DNA of 64,000 nt from the NCBI GenBank assembly GCA_009760855.2, contig WPIO01000078.1, positions 186,001-250,000 on the forward strand. Reading direction: 5' to 3'. Under the pieces are notes generated by a model. The model saw only the letters and a list, made by a program, of their open reading frames with translations. It did not search any database and had not been told where the DNA came from. Positions 12,001 through 20,929 of this stretch are shown in pieces. Origin of the DNA: Cristatella mucedo (taxonomy: Eukaryota > Bryozoa > Phylactolaemata > Cristatellidae). Within the stretch, counting starts at the first letter, position 1. The number at the start of each line of letters is the position of its first letter. The position numbers were made by a program, and so were the translations under genes.

Positions 12001-15000
12001 ATTCGTTGAGCTGTGTCTCTCACGTCGATATGTGTCTATATCGGATCCTTCTTTGTCTTTTGCTCGGCATACAGAATGTGTTTGTTCTACAGCAATGGAT
12101 TTAATCTGCTTCTACACGGATTTGGCTCCAAGAGGCGGCTCATTGAAGACTTCAGGTGCACAATGTGTACGGACTTCATGCACGTCGTTGTGAACGGCTA
12201 CTTTCCTAGCCTCACTGTTCGAAGCGTGAGTCGTCCTCCTGCCTGATGCTGATTCTCTTTCATGCCACCTCTACGCTGGAAATTTTGCACATGCCTCAAC
12301 TCCCCCTCACAATTCGTTTCATGTAGATCCTAGGCACCATTACCTCGGACTGCCTCGGTAGCGAGGAGACCTTTGCTGATCCGTCTGAGCAGATCGCCTT
12401 CATACATATGTGTCTCAAGAACAAAGGTTCGTGTCTGCTCTTTTCTGCTCTGGCTTAGCATTGCTCACTGCCGTGCTTGTGCCCATGGCCATGCATTGCC
12501 ATGGATACTGCTGCTCCTGCTAGCTGCTGGCTTTGGCCGACGTCCTGTGCTTATGTGCTGCCGCCACCATTTCAGATGTGGACCTTTTCCTGTTCGTTCA
12601 CAACGTTGACGGTGTCATGCTGAGGAATGACAATGCGCAAACTGTGCTCAGCGTTTTGGCGCAGTCGCCGCGAGTGCACCTGATCGCCTCGATGGATCAT
12701 ATCAATGCCCCACTCAGTAAGCCTGCAGCAGACAGCGATCTACCTTGGGGAACTGCCCGTGCTCTTAGCTCTCAGCCGCTCGAGTGATGATTTCTGCCTA
12801 GCCCGTGGACGTCATGTGTTCATATCCGTGCCAGTTGTGTGTCCACTGAGCAACTGTGAAGTCGGTCCCGGTCGGTAGCTCAGCCACTAGTGCTTATAGC
12901 AGGCAGCGCGAGTCTCCGAGCTGGCTGGTGCCTAGATCGGGCATCGGTCAGACGAGGCAGTTGTGGCTAGCTTTAATAAGTAAATCTTGGATAGCCATCG
13001 CTAATAACTGGCAAACCTTTGTGTCCTGGTTTGGCCCATGGTTGAGATGTTTGCTTTTAACGACCGAGGTCGTGCGCTCGAGCCGTACGGCATAAAACAA
13101 AAGCGCCTGGATAGAGATGAAGTTCTCATAGGGTACCACTCAAAAGATGCTGATGAACAGCAAGCTGCAGACTCTGAGTCCAGTGCACTGAAGTCGCAGG
13201 CGACTTGGCTGTGCTGCCGAATACGTCAGTGGCTCTCACCGATGCTGGTCTCTGCGGCAGATCGGACAGCCAGCTGTTTTTTGATATTCTTGCAAGAGTT
13301 TTTACTTACATAAATTAGCGTGGCTAATTCCGCTAGTGACAGATGTCAGCTTGCCGCACAGCGCGGCCTGAGTGTGCCCACGTGGTCGGTCGGCTTGTAT
13401 CAAAAGTATCTGCCTGTATTACACAGTTGTGTGGATTCCTGTGGGTCCGAAAAACCAGGCAGCCGGAGGCTACGGTGTAGCGGCAGTTGGGTCGTGGCTG
13501 TGGCTAGGGGCAGTGCTGGAACCTACGTTGGGTAGTGCAAGGACCTTACCCATGGCATAGACATGGGCGACTCTCATTACCAGAGTGACCTGCTTATAGC
13601 TCACAGCATTTGTTTTGTCGATGTTAATCGTTACTTGTGTGTTTGTGCAATCTATCATTGTGCCGAACCGTTATCTCTAATCAAATGGCGTCCTTTCTTG
13701 GCAGCATATGTAAAATGCATAGAAAGAGAGTTAGTTCTCGTGAGGTGACATATAAATGCTTAGACGTTTCTATTTTTCATTGTCACTAATTATCCAGTCT
13801 GGGACATGGCGAAGCTGAACCGCTTCGGCTGGCTGTGGTTCGACTGCACCACGTACGAGCACTACTCGTTGGAGACGTCCTACGAGGACTCGCTGATGAT
13901 GCAGAGCGTCGGTGCCCTGGCGCTCAGCTCGCTGCTTCACGTCGTCAGGAGCCTGACACCGAATGCACGCAGCATATTCAATCTTCTCGTCAACTACCAG
14001 CTGGAGAACGAAAGCTCTGGCACATACATCGGTAAGGCTGCACACTGCGCCTTGCTGCATAGTTGAAGCAGTTGATGTTGGCTGCTGGGAAACACCAGAG
14101 TTCTGTGGTGCAGCTGCAGTGTCTGGCGCAGAAAACTTTTATACAATTTTGGGTGTGATGTCGATGCTGGGATCGTTGGTGTAGCAAGGACTGCAGGCGA
14201 TCGAAGCTCTGCCCACTTCTGCTGCTGCTCTGCACGTGCTCGTGACGCTCTTTTGTGGCCGTCGAGTGCTAGATGCATTGGCGATCGTCAGACACAGCAG
14301 TCAGCAAACTCACCCACCTGCAGTAAAGAGCCTGCCCATTCGGCAGTGCTTCCCCTCACCCGAATGTACCGGCAGTCGATCTCACTGTGCGTCCCACGTT
14401 GGGCTAATCAACCTTCTCTTTTATGCACGATCCATTCAGAACGACTGTTTAGGTTGCAGCTGCTGTACGCCCCAAGCAGCCCTTAGCAACCGGTTTTAGG
14501 CCACGGGTTGTTTGGGTCTGTTTTTTTCTTATGAATATCGTGCAGTCGGTCGCTGGTGTGGCGATCTCGTCGTGGTAGGTTGTCTTGCTTTGTATACCAC
14601 TACCGGAATGCTGACCTGACCTTGCTTGAATGATGGCTGGAATGATAAGATAATGAAAAGAAAAAGACTTGAATGATGGCTCAGACCCATCATTTGCCTG
14701 ACCCTCGCAGTCTCTGTCGCATGAATGTTTGACGATGAAGGTGAAGATAGCGACTTGCCGAGTGCACCTAGTAACAGCAGTTGCAATGTCGCCGTCGTCA
14801 GGAACATACTGTCCAATTCTATCGATGTAAGCCCAAGAGGAAACTGGCATTTTTAATGGGTATTTCTCATCCTCTGACTCGTGTGGGATGAAGTATTATG
14901 GGCAGGTGCTGCTGCACTTGCAAAGTGTAATTTTGCGTGCTGCTGGTGGAGGTCTTCGTTTTTGCAGTAGGCTGTGCCTGCTTTGACGTGAATGTGCCTC

Positions 15001-18000
15001 TTGCTCAGCTGTACACCGTAAAGATCGTGGGTAGTTGGCGTTAGTCAGACGCCCAGCTACTGAGCTATGTGCCCGATGTCACATGTCTCACTCGATTCGC
15101 TTGAGTTCGTGCACCCCTATTGTGAGGCCTTTGTATACCAAAGTGGACAGAAATTTCAGATGGAAGAAAGTATCTGGCAACAGCAGCATGCTGATGTGTC
15201 TTGTCCTCTCGCCAGCGAGTTTTTGCTTAAAACTGCAGGTCAGCTCTGAATGACATTGTTCACTGATATACTGGCCTTGTTTTTGTGATATTGGAATAAT
15301 AATTTATTTGTGTACAGCCTAAGAGAATCAGATCGCTTTCTAGGCTCTGAACATATGGTAGAAAGGAAGTATGTCAATTAGTGATAGCATGCACAATTTC
15401 AGCATGCAAAATCTTGTAAGATTAAGGCTCTGTAACCTCACGGCCCCACTTGACTTAGTTGCACTTGCCACGTCACGCCACTTCTCGATGACCTGCACTG
15501 GTTCCCAGTCACACAGCCAATCGACTTCAAGGTTCTGTCACTCACTTTCATGTCCCTTCATTCTTTGACCCCAGCCTACCTATCAGCTGTACTCCCCCAC
15601 CAGGCTTTAGCTTCCGACCACCTAGTTTTCTGAATTAAATCGTTTACCTACACCTCATACGAACCTCAAATCCTTTGAAGACCAAGCCATTAGTTCGTAT
15701 GGTCTTAAAACCAGGAAATCACGTCCAACTGGCATTGCGACATTTCCTGACTTAACATTGAAAAATAAGCTAAAAACGCATCTATTGATCACAGCATTTA
15801 ATGGGTCCATGTGATTCATCCTTTGTGTGCTGACACTGTGCATGCTGCCCCTAACCATGCTTGCATGCTGACCCTGTGCATGTCACCTCTAACAATATTA
15901 TGCTTATTGACTTTGAGCACGCTGCCATAAACCATTCGATCGTACTTCTTTTTCAGCAAATGTAAAGTGCCCAGAAAGAGATTAAGTTCTCTGAGGGCAC
16001 TATACAAATGTATTATTATTATTAATATTATACGATGTCATGGAAGTATTTCGGGTAGAGGTGTTCTGGAACAAGAAAATAAAGAAACCTGATAGTGCCT
16101 GACAGAGCCTTGAAGTTGCTGCAATGCTTATAGGAAGCAATGCTTTTAAGGCATTCTGGTCGGTGAGAAGTAATATATGGCAGCTAAGTGCTACGTCTTT
16201 GATAGACTAATCTAGCTGCAGTGTTCTCTACCATCTGTAAGCAAGGCTTGTTTGGTCCAGTAGTTAACAAGGTGCTGGGGTCCCTTGGCATGTTATATAT
16301 CTTATTGCACAAGTGCGGAAGACCTGCTAGTAGTGAGCTACAGAAGTCTAGAGGGGATGTAACAAATGTATGGACCAGCTTGGCAGCTTTATCCTTGTTT
16401 TTAAGCAAGGCTAAATCTTTTAGGACTTATTTTGTTTGAGTTCTGCTGCAAGTAGTCTTTTAGTGCCAACTGCACGTGATTGTGATACCTGTCAAGGTTC
16501 TTCTGCTACTATATAAATGCTAATAAATCGGCTATCTTGTGCAGCCAGTTAGCTGCAAGAAGTGTCATTTAAAGATCATAAAGTTCTTCTAGAGCGCCTC
16601 TCATCTCGCCTGGGCATCACTGGCACTGCTCTGCAGTGGTTCAGGTCCTATCTCAGTGGGAGACTCCAGAGTATTGACGTGAATGGACAAAGATCATCTG
16701 AAGTACCTCTGAAATATTGAGTACCTCAGGGCTCCGTGCTAGGTCCTGTTCTTTTCACGGTTTATACTCTCCCTCTTGCTGATGTGATTGCCAAGCACAA
16801 TCTAGGCTTTCACTTCTATGCAGATGACGCTCAATTAGCTGTCCCATTCCTCCGCTTAAAGACAGTTGGCGACAGAAGCTTTAGCTCTGCGGGTCCTAGA
16901 CTGTGGAACTCGCTTCCACAATTCTCACGCAACGACATCTACTCTCCAACTACCGACTATGGCACATCTTTTTCAGCGGTCCTGAACTGCTACTTCTATG
17001 CTACTCACTACCTCAACTGCTCTCCTAACTCTGCTATGCTTCCCACTTTCTCTTTATTGCATGAGACGAAGTCTGTTGGGTACCGAATGCGTACCGAAAG
17101 CCGCTTAGGCTGTGAGTGCGCTATACAAAACTCTCCTGCGTAACACCCACATGGTCTTTATGACTTTGTGGAGTTACTGACGGAGATACATTACATTACA
17201 TTACATAGTTGTACCTTTGCTTTGGTCCCTCCCAGCCTTCGAGCACCTCAAATTCTCTCAACTCACTTGCTGCATGTATTGATGACGCACATGGATGGCA
17301 GCAAGTTTTCTAAAACTAAACGATGATAAAACTAACTTACTAGTTATGGGCAAACCCAGTGTGATTCGGAGATTGGAAAGGCTGACTCTCAAAATTGGCT
17401 CTGCCAGCATATCTCCAGTTGAATCAGCTCGAAATCTAGGTGTCACATTCCAAAGCGACCTCTCGTTAGACGACCACATCAGCTCCACAGTCAAATCTGC
17501 CTATTTTCAGCTTCATAACATTGCTAAAATTCGGGCTTGTTTAGATAAGGATACCACGTCCAAAGTTGGTCCATGCATTCGTGACATCCCGTCTCGACTT
17601 CTGCAACCCACTGCTTACTGGCCTACCAGCATGTGCGATCAGGCGATTGCAACTGGTGCAAAACTCTGCAGCTAGGCTTGTCTGTCGTGAGCGTCGCAGT
17701 TGCCATATTACTCCACTTCTCGCCGACCTGCACTGGCTACCAGTCAAGCAACGGATTGACTTCAAGGTTTTGTTGCTCACTTTTAGGTCCCTTCATTCTA
17801 TGGCTCCAGCCTATCTGTCAGATATACTACCCCATCAGGCCAAGCATCGTACCACCCGCTTTTCGGTATCCAACAGTCTACAAATACCCCGTACAAACCT
17901 AAAATCCTTTGGAGACCGTGCATTTAGTTCGTATGCTCCCAAAGCCTGGAATTCCCTCCCGACCTGCGTCAGAACATCCCCTGACCTGACCACATTTAAA

Positions 18001-18262
18001 AGGAACCTAAAAACACACCTATTTAGGACAGCATTTAGTGGGTCCCTGTGATTCGTCCTTGATGTGCTTATGCGTGCTGACACTGCATGCTGCCACTAAC
18101 CACATTTGCATGCTGACCCTGTGCATGTCACCCCTAACCATGTTATTCATTTTGTTTGTTTTTCAAGCATGATTTTACGTACCATTCAATTGCATTTTAC
18201 TTTGCAGCAATTGTAAAGCGCCTAGAAAGAGATTAAGTTCTCTGAGGGCGCTTTATCAAGTG

Positions 18263-18295
<33 letters not shown>

Positions 18296-19813
18296 CGGAG
18301 GTTCTCTGAAATATGGGGTTCCTCAGGGCTTCGTGCTAGGTCCGGTTCTTTTCACGGTTTATACTCTCCCTCTTGCTGATGTGATTACCAAGCACAATCT
18401 AGGCTTTCACTTCTATGCGGATGGCACTCAGTTGTACCTTTGCTTTGATCCCTCCCAGCCTTCGAGCACCTCAAATTCTCTCAACTCACTTGCTGCATGC
18501 ATTGATGACATCCACACATGGATGGCAGCAAATTTTCTAAAACTAAACGATGATAAAACTAAGGTACTAGTTATGGGCAAACCCAGTGTGATTCAGAAAT
18601 TGGAAAGGTGGGTGTTTTTAGTAAAGGTGGAAAGCTGGAAAGTTTTTATTAGTGCACACACAGCTTAAGTGGCTTTCGGTGCATACAGTGGCATTAAGTG
18701 GCCTTCGGTGCATACATTTCATTTGCATGCAGGTGAGTTCGTTGCCTGTGCCCAAAGTGTGTGCATGCCTGCTTTTGTGTGTGTGTGTGTGTGTGTGTGT
18801 TTGCGTGTGTGCGTGTGTATCGACGTTGTACCGACTTAAATTAGGCATGGATTTGTCGAACGTCATAACTCACTTCAGGTTAATAAGTTCAAAGGCCAGA
18901 CATGGGGCTTGGACTCCTTAAGCAGAAGCACCTGTCACTTGCAATTGTTCAGATATTGGTGTTAACATAGTAATAAAGTTTGCGAGGGTTAGCAAAAAAG
19001 TATTATATATAGCTGTCTGTATTTGTTTGAACACGTATGATTTCCCTGCTCTTAGGCATGCTGATCTGCAAAGATTGGGTGTTGTATCTCTATCTCCTAC
19101 ATTACTGAAGCTGGACATGTGAATAGGCTTTTTCTTATGATGGCATTTAGCCATACTTTAGTAGCTGTTCCATTCACCAGTGACCGCTCAGACATGTCTG
19201 CTGTGCTCGAGCATGATCTGGACAAGTTCAGAGATATTTTTTTTTTTTTATTGGTGCCCATCAATTTCAAGACGGTTTGCTTGAATTTGTAATTTGTAGT
19301 GCCTTGTTACCACAAATGAAATGTGCTTGGTGTTTTAGTACAATTTTTTTAGACCGATTATAATTGTTGGATGACAACCGAACGGGTGATTTTGACCTAG
19401 ATTTCCTCTTTTTTCTCCAGGAATGCCTTTCCAAATGCTGTACCAGCGATGTCGCGAAGGTTTTTTGGTCAATAGTGACCTGACGCTGAGAGCACAGCTG
19501 ACTGAATTTCGTGATCATAAGCTAATCAGGTCTCGCAAGGTACGTACACGTAGTTCAGCGCCCAATCTCGTTATTTCAGTCTGATCTGCCTCTCCTGTTC
19601 TGTTCTGTTTTAATTCGTTGTGAAAGGCCACTGCTGAGCACCTTGTGGCAGTCGGTTGGCCCCTGATCGTAAGATGCAGGGTGTGTGCGGCCCGATCTGA
19701 TGCTTCAGTGCCTCGCCTTGGTGTTTCAGGGTTTCGATGGTGCAGAACACGTGTATCTGCTCTCTAGTAGCAAGACTTTACGTGATTTTCTGGAACAATT
19801 AAATGCTGCATAG
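5909..19813 (+). CDS. ORC2: Origin recognition complex subunit 2 (11 coding exons)
   Basis: ORC2 is a core subunit of the nuclear origin recognition complex, which loads the MCM helicase in G1. The spliced frame is 1,485 nt (about 494 residues plus stop); human ORC2 is 577, so the N-terminus is shorter or lies partly in unseen upstream exons. Visible in order: a basic N-terminus; [13 protein letters not shown] (52-64), matching the KVYSFQ region of human ORC2; TPRRLK (91-96) with a full CDK consensus; an acidic/serine linker (about 103-150); EDYFLAH and TSDHTLARL leading into the AAA+-like domain; GFGSKRRL (234-241), the degenerate P-loop; [34 protein letters not shown]; and a C-terminal winged helix with [20 protein letters not shown]. 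All exon junctions keep phase. One intron appears to use a GC donor. Introns are up to 5.4 kb and hold LINEs. Identity is very secure; the start codon is the weak point. Confidence 0.95.
6113..6205 (+). CDS. ORC2: ORC2 coding exon 2
   Basis: Acceptor CTTTGCAG ends at 6112. It encodes [20 protein letters not shown] and then [10 protein letters not shown]. The only donor that keeps frame with the next exon is G|GCAAGT at 6206, a GC-AG type intron. Both ends are in phase 1. Confidence 0.8.
6571..6672 (+). CDS. ORC2: ORC2 coding exon 3
   Basis: Acceptor TTTGTAG ends at 6570 and donor GTAAGG starts at 6673. It encodes [20 protein letters not shown] and then [18 protein letters not shown] fits the S/T-P-x-K/R CDK site, as found in the N-terminal part of ORC2 proteins. 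Confidence 0.85.
6770..6927 (+). CDS. ORC2: ORC2 coding exon 4
   Basis: Acceptor CTGTGCAG ends at 6769 and donor GTAAGG starts at 6928. It encodes the acidic, serine-rich linker ([20 protein letters not shown] and onward), the counterpart of the SDSESE/SEDDE stretch of vertebrate ORC2. It ends in phase 0. Confidence 0.85.
7078..7645 (-). mobile_element. LINE-B 3' portion, in ORC2 intron 4
   Basis: The minus strand reads [57 protein letters not shown] and the LINE-B 3' UTR. The element lies antisense to ORC2. It is 5' truncated and lacks the reverse-transcriptase catalytic core. Confidence 0.9.
7726..7755. repeat. Short (CT)n tract
   Basis: About 30 bp of interrupted CT dinucleotides within ORC2 intron 4. 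Confidence 0.9.
7760..8969. other. ORC2 intron 4, remainder
   Basis: Outside the LINE-B copy I find no coding exon here. A stretch near 8,585-8,665 (GGGACTAACAAAGAGTTTC, CCTTGGCAC) faintly resembles the dispersed repeat at 9,985-10,200 and 55.1-55.5 kb. Confidence 0.4.
8970..9178 (+). CDS. ORC2: ORC2 coding exon 5
   Basis: Acceptor ATTTCAG ends at 8969 and donor GTACGT starts at 9179. It encodes [20 protein letters not shown] through [10 protein letters not shown], aligning with the EEYFEAHSSSK...LFHKWMLQL part of human ORC2. Ends in phase 2. Confidence 0.95.
9985..10200 (+). repeat. Dispersed repeat E, copy 1, in ORC2 intron 5
   Basis: It shares ordered blocks with 55,125-55,475: CTAGTTGTAGGTGCTGCACC, CCGACAGTAGCAGAAACAC, and GACAAAGAGCTTTCATACC before TTGACAC. 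The blocks keep order but the spacing differs. Element type unknown. Confidence 0.5.
10200..10789. other. ORC2 intron 5, unassigned part
   Basis: Contains a GT-rich stretch near 10,467-10,510 and no recognisable gene or element. Confidence 0.4.
10790..11090 (-). mobile_element. Degenerate LINE 3' fragment, third family
   Basis: Antisense blocks such as GGTGCGTTTTCAGGTGAGAC and CGATCACCGAAAGATTTGTG parallel the LINE-A segment GTGCGTTTTTAG...TCTCCAAAGGATTTGAGG, but are too diverged to be LINE-A itself. It probably encodes the same C-terminal domain of an L2/CR1-like ORF. Confidence 0.5.
11290..11456 (-). mobile_element. SINE-1 (tRNA-derived), antisense in ORC2 intron 5
   Basis: On the minus strand it runs from GGTGAGCCGCGATGGCACTC through the B box GGGTTCGAATCC (complement at 11,379-11,390) to the SINE-1 body ending CTGTTGAATCAGC. 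The same body is seen at 27.4, 39.9 and 55.5 kb. Confidence 0.82.
11460..12092. other. ORC2 intron 5, 3' part
   Basis: No element or exon recognised before the exon 6 acceptor. Confidence 0.4.
12093..12225 (+). CDS. ORC2: ORC2 coding exon 6 (degenerate P-loop)
   Basis: Acceptor TTCTACAG ends at 12092 and donor GTGAGT starts at 12226. It encodes [20 protein letters not shown] and [15 protein letters not shown]. This is the AAA+-like core with the non-canonical nucleotide loop that ORC2 is known for. Confidence 0.97.
12327..12426 (+). CDS. ORC2: ORC2 coding exon 7
   Basis: Acceptor CATGTAG ends at 12326 and donor GTTCGT starts at 12427. It encodes [20 protein letters not shown] then [13 protein letters not shown], matching the VLNSITEEVL segment of the family. 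Ends in phase 1. Confidence 0.93.
12576..12716 (+). CDS. ORC2: ORC2 coding exon 8
   Basis: Acceptor CATTTCAG ends at 12575 and donor GTAAGC starts at 12717. It encodes [20 protein letters not shown] and [12 protein letters not shown], the Walker B-equivalent strand region of the AAA+-like fold. Ends in phase 1. Confidence 0.97.
13025..13135 (+). mobile_element. SINE-2 copy in ORC2 intron 8
   Basis: It holds ACCGAGGTCGTGCGCTCGAG (B-box region), then AAAGCGCCTGGATAGAGATG and AAGTTCTCATAGGGTACC. The second part matches the LINE-A tail stem-loop. Confidence 0.65.
13697..13762 (+). mobile_element. LINE-A/SINE-2 tail remnant just before ORC2 exon 9
   Basis: The core is CAGCATATGTAAAATGCATAG, AGAGAGTTAGTTCTCGTGAGG and ACATATAAATGC. 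It ends about 35 bp upstream of the exon 9 acceptor, so its flank contributes to the branch-point region. Confidence 0.55.
13798..14031 (+). CDS. ORC2: ORC2 coding exon 9
   Basis: Acceptor TATCCAG ends at 13797 and donor GTAAGG starts at 14032. It encodes [49 protein letters not shown] and [15 protein letters not shown]. It spans the junction between the AAA+-like and winged-helix domains. Confidence 0.97.
14032..15295. other. ORC2 intron 9, 5' part
   Basis: No exon or recognisable element seen. Several short overlapping frames on both strands show no family similarity. Confidence 0.4.
15296..15425 (-). mobile_element. LINE-A 3' tail, antisense, in ORC2 intron 9
   Basis: Begins AATAATAATTTATTTGTGTA and continues GAGAATCAGATCGCTTTCTAG, the complement of a diverged LINE-A tail, followed by GTGATAGCATGCAC. 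Confidence 0.6.
15455..16034 (+). mobile_element. LINE-A 3' fragment
   Basis: Encodes a decayed LINE-A C-terminus (TGCACTGGTTCCCAGTCA equivalent to LHWLPV) with several frame breaks, and then the 3' UTR, stem-loop and (ATT)n. Confidence 0.85.
16185..16440 (-). mobile_element. LINE-A internal fragment, antisense
   Basis: The minus strand reads [20 protein letters not shown] then LPHLCNK, matching the LINE-A segment [20 protein letters not shown]. It has no tail, so it was left by rearrangement or deletion. Confidence 0.8.
16574..18295 (+). mobile_element. LINE-A copy interrupted by LINE-B
   Basis: LINE-A reads from the [19 protein letters not shown] region (16,574) to FHFYADDAQ, is interrupted at 16,831-17,206, and resumes with LYLC-equivalent sequence at 17,207. 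It continues to the 3' stem-loop and an (ATT)n tail ending at 18,295. It has an in-frame stop near 16,718, a short deletion near 17,286 and an extra A near 17,562. All are disabling. Confidence 0.92.
16831..17206 (+). mobile_element. LINE-B 5'-truncated insertion inside LINE-A
   Basis: Starts at the [20 protein letters not shown] segment of LINE-B and ends ACATTACATTACATTACATA. The host LINE-A is intact on both sides (GATGACGCTCA before, GTTGTACCTTTGC after), so this is a later insertion. No target duplication longer than 1-2 bases can be seen. Confidence 0.92.
18296..18607 (+). mobile_element. LINE-A fragment abutting the previous tail
   Basis: Begins at the GVPQG-equivalent position directly after the (ATT)n of the previous copy. 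It continues [33 protein letters not shown] and [20 protein letters not shown] before breaking off at 18,607. The catalytic YADD reads YADG here. Confidence 0.88.
18662..18819. repeat. Dispersed module with (GT)n tail, copy 1
   Basis: A 33-bp direct duplication (TAAGTGGCTTTCGGTGCATAC, 18,665-18,715) precedes a roughly 56-bp block that is nearly identical to 34,704-34,759 (GCATGCAGGTGAGTTCGTTG then CCTGTGCCCAAAGTG). Both run straight into a (GT)n tract (here 18,776-18,819). Confidence 0.75.
18820..19420. other. ORC2 intron 9, 3' end
   Basis: No element recognised apart from a T-run near 19,240 and the pyrimidine tract of the exon 10 acceptor. Confidence 0.4.
19421..19539 (+). CDS. ORC2: ORC2 coding exon 10 (winged helix)
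   Basis: Acceptor TTTTCTCCAG ends at 19420 and donor GTACGT starts at 19540. It encodes [20 protein letters not shown] and [19 protein letters not shown], the most conserved part of the ORC2 C-terminus. Confidence 0.97.
19730..19813 (+). CDS. ORC2: ORC2 coding exon 11, stop at 19811-19813
   Basis: Acceptor GTGTTTCAG ends at 19729. It encodes [20 protein letters not shown] and LEQLNAA, then TAG. It matches the GTDGVEYLLIP...LTDFLE end of the human protein. Confidence 0.96.
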   Translation, partial: GFDGAEHVYLLSSSKTLRDFLEQLNAA

Positions 19814-20790
19814 AGTAAGTAATTTAAAAATCTTTACTTCTGTGTGGTGTGTTGTAATCCTGACTGAAAATGACATGCTTTCCTGGCAACCTGTTTAGGC
19901 ATGCAGCCCTTAGCTAATTATAGGCAGTTATCAGTTGTTCGGTAGGAACCATCGTTGTTGTGTCATTAATTTCGGGCCCTGTGGTCTCGGCCTAGAACTC
20001 GTGCTGGACTCAAGGATAATCAGAATAATTTAGCCACTTAAAACTACTTAGCATGACCTTGCTGCGCATAAATTTATTCGTCCATCTGCTGTTGACAAGT
20101 CATCAGTTCTTTAATCGTCAGCACATCTTTGCTTTTGTCTTGCCTGTTTCACTAGTTTCAAGTAGCTGTACTAGTGAATTTTCAATCTCTTCGATGCTAC
20201 TGATGTTTTTACTCAGATTTTTTCTTTGGATCTTTTTTCAGATCCGGTCTTTTAAGCCTCACTCGACTTTGTTCAGCTAGTTATGGCAAAAACCTGCATT
20301 TAGCCATGCGTGTTGGACGAAGCATGCTACATTCTGATGGGCCGTGTCGATATTGTTGCTCCAAGAATCCTTAAGTTTTTGCATTAAATTCGTCATCGTT
20401 CGATCGTGCTTGACAAGACAGCTGTGGGTCGACATGTCCATCGCAGGAATGTAAACTGAGTGGATCAAGTCGGTCAATCGGAATGTTGCTCTGTTGTCAT
20501 CTGCTGTTCCCATTCGCTAGCAGACACTCTGTGCTGCGGTTTCATGCTGTTTCTGCCATTGTCTCCCACCATGTGCTACTCCCTTGCCCAGCTGGTTTTT
20601 AATAGCCTCTTTTCATAATTGGTTTTAATCAATTGAACTGCTGACTGGTTATCAGTGAGGGGCCTGACTATCAGCTGCACTGAAAAAAAGTGTTGCAAAT
20701 CATTATGGAACGTGCCTTATGCTCTTTCTCTTTAAGAAATGTCAATTATTGCATTGGTTGCTGTTTGCCAGTGACTTCTGGTTTGGTCCA
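19814..20790. other. Downstream of ORC2
   Basis: Should contain the ORC2 3' UTR. No convincing AATAAA was seen close to the stop; candidates occur only farther on, near 21,323 (GAAATAAAC) and 21,657. Confidence 0.4.
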
Positions 20791-20799
20791 TCGATTAAT

Positions 20800-20925
20800 G
20801 TGCTCGCCCCGACCAAGGTCTGGCTGAGGTCGTGGGCTCTAGCCCGGAGGCATATGTGAAGCGCTTGACTAGAGATTAAGTTCTATTAGGGCGCGATATA
20901 GATGAATTGTATTTCTTTATTTATT
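20800..20925 (+). mobile_element. SINE-2 copy
   Basis: Contains CGACCAAGGTCTGGC, the B-box region GTCGTGGGCTCTAGCCCGG, then GAAGCGCTTGACTAGAGATT and AAGTTCTATTAGGGCGCGAT. This is the clearest copy for comparing head and LINE-like tail. Confidence 0.72.
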
Positions 20926-20929
20926 AATG

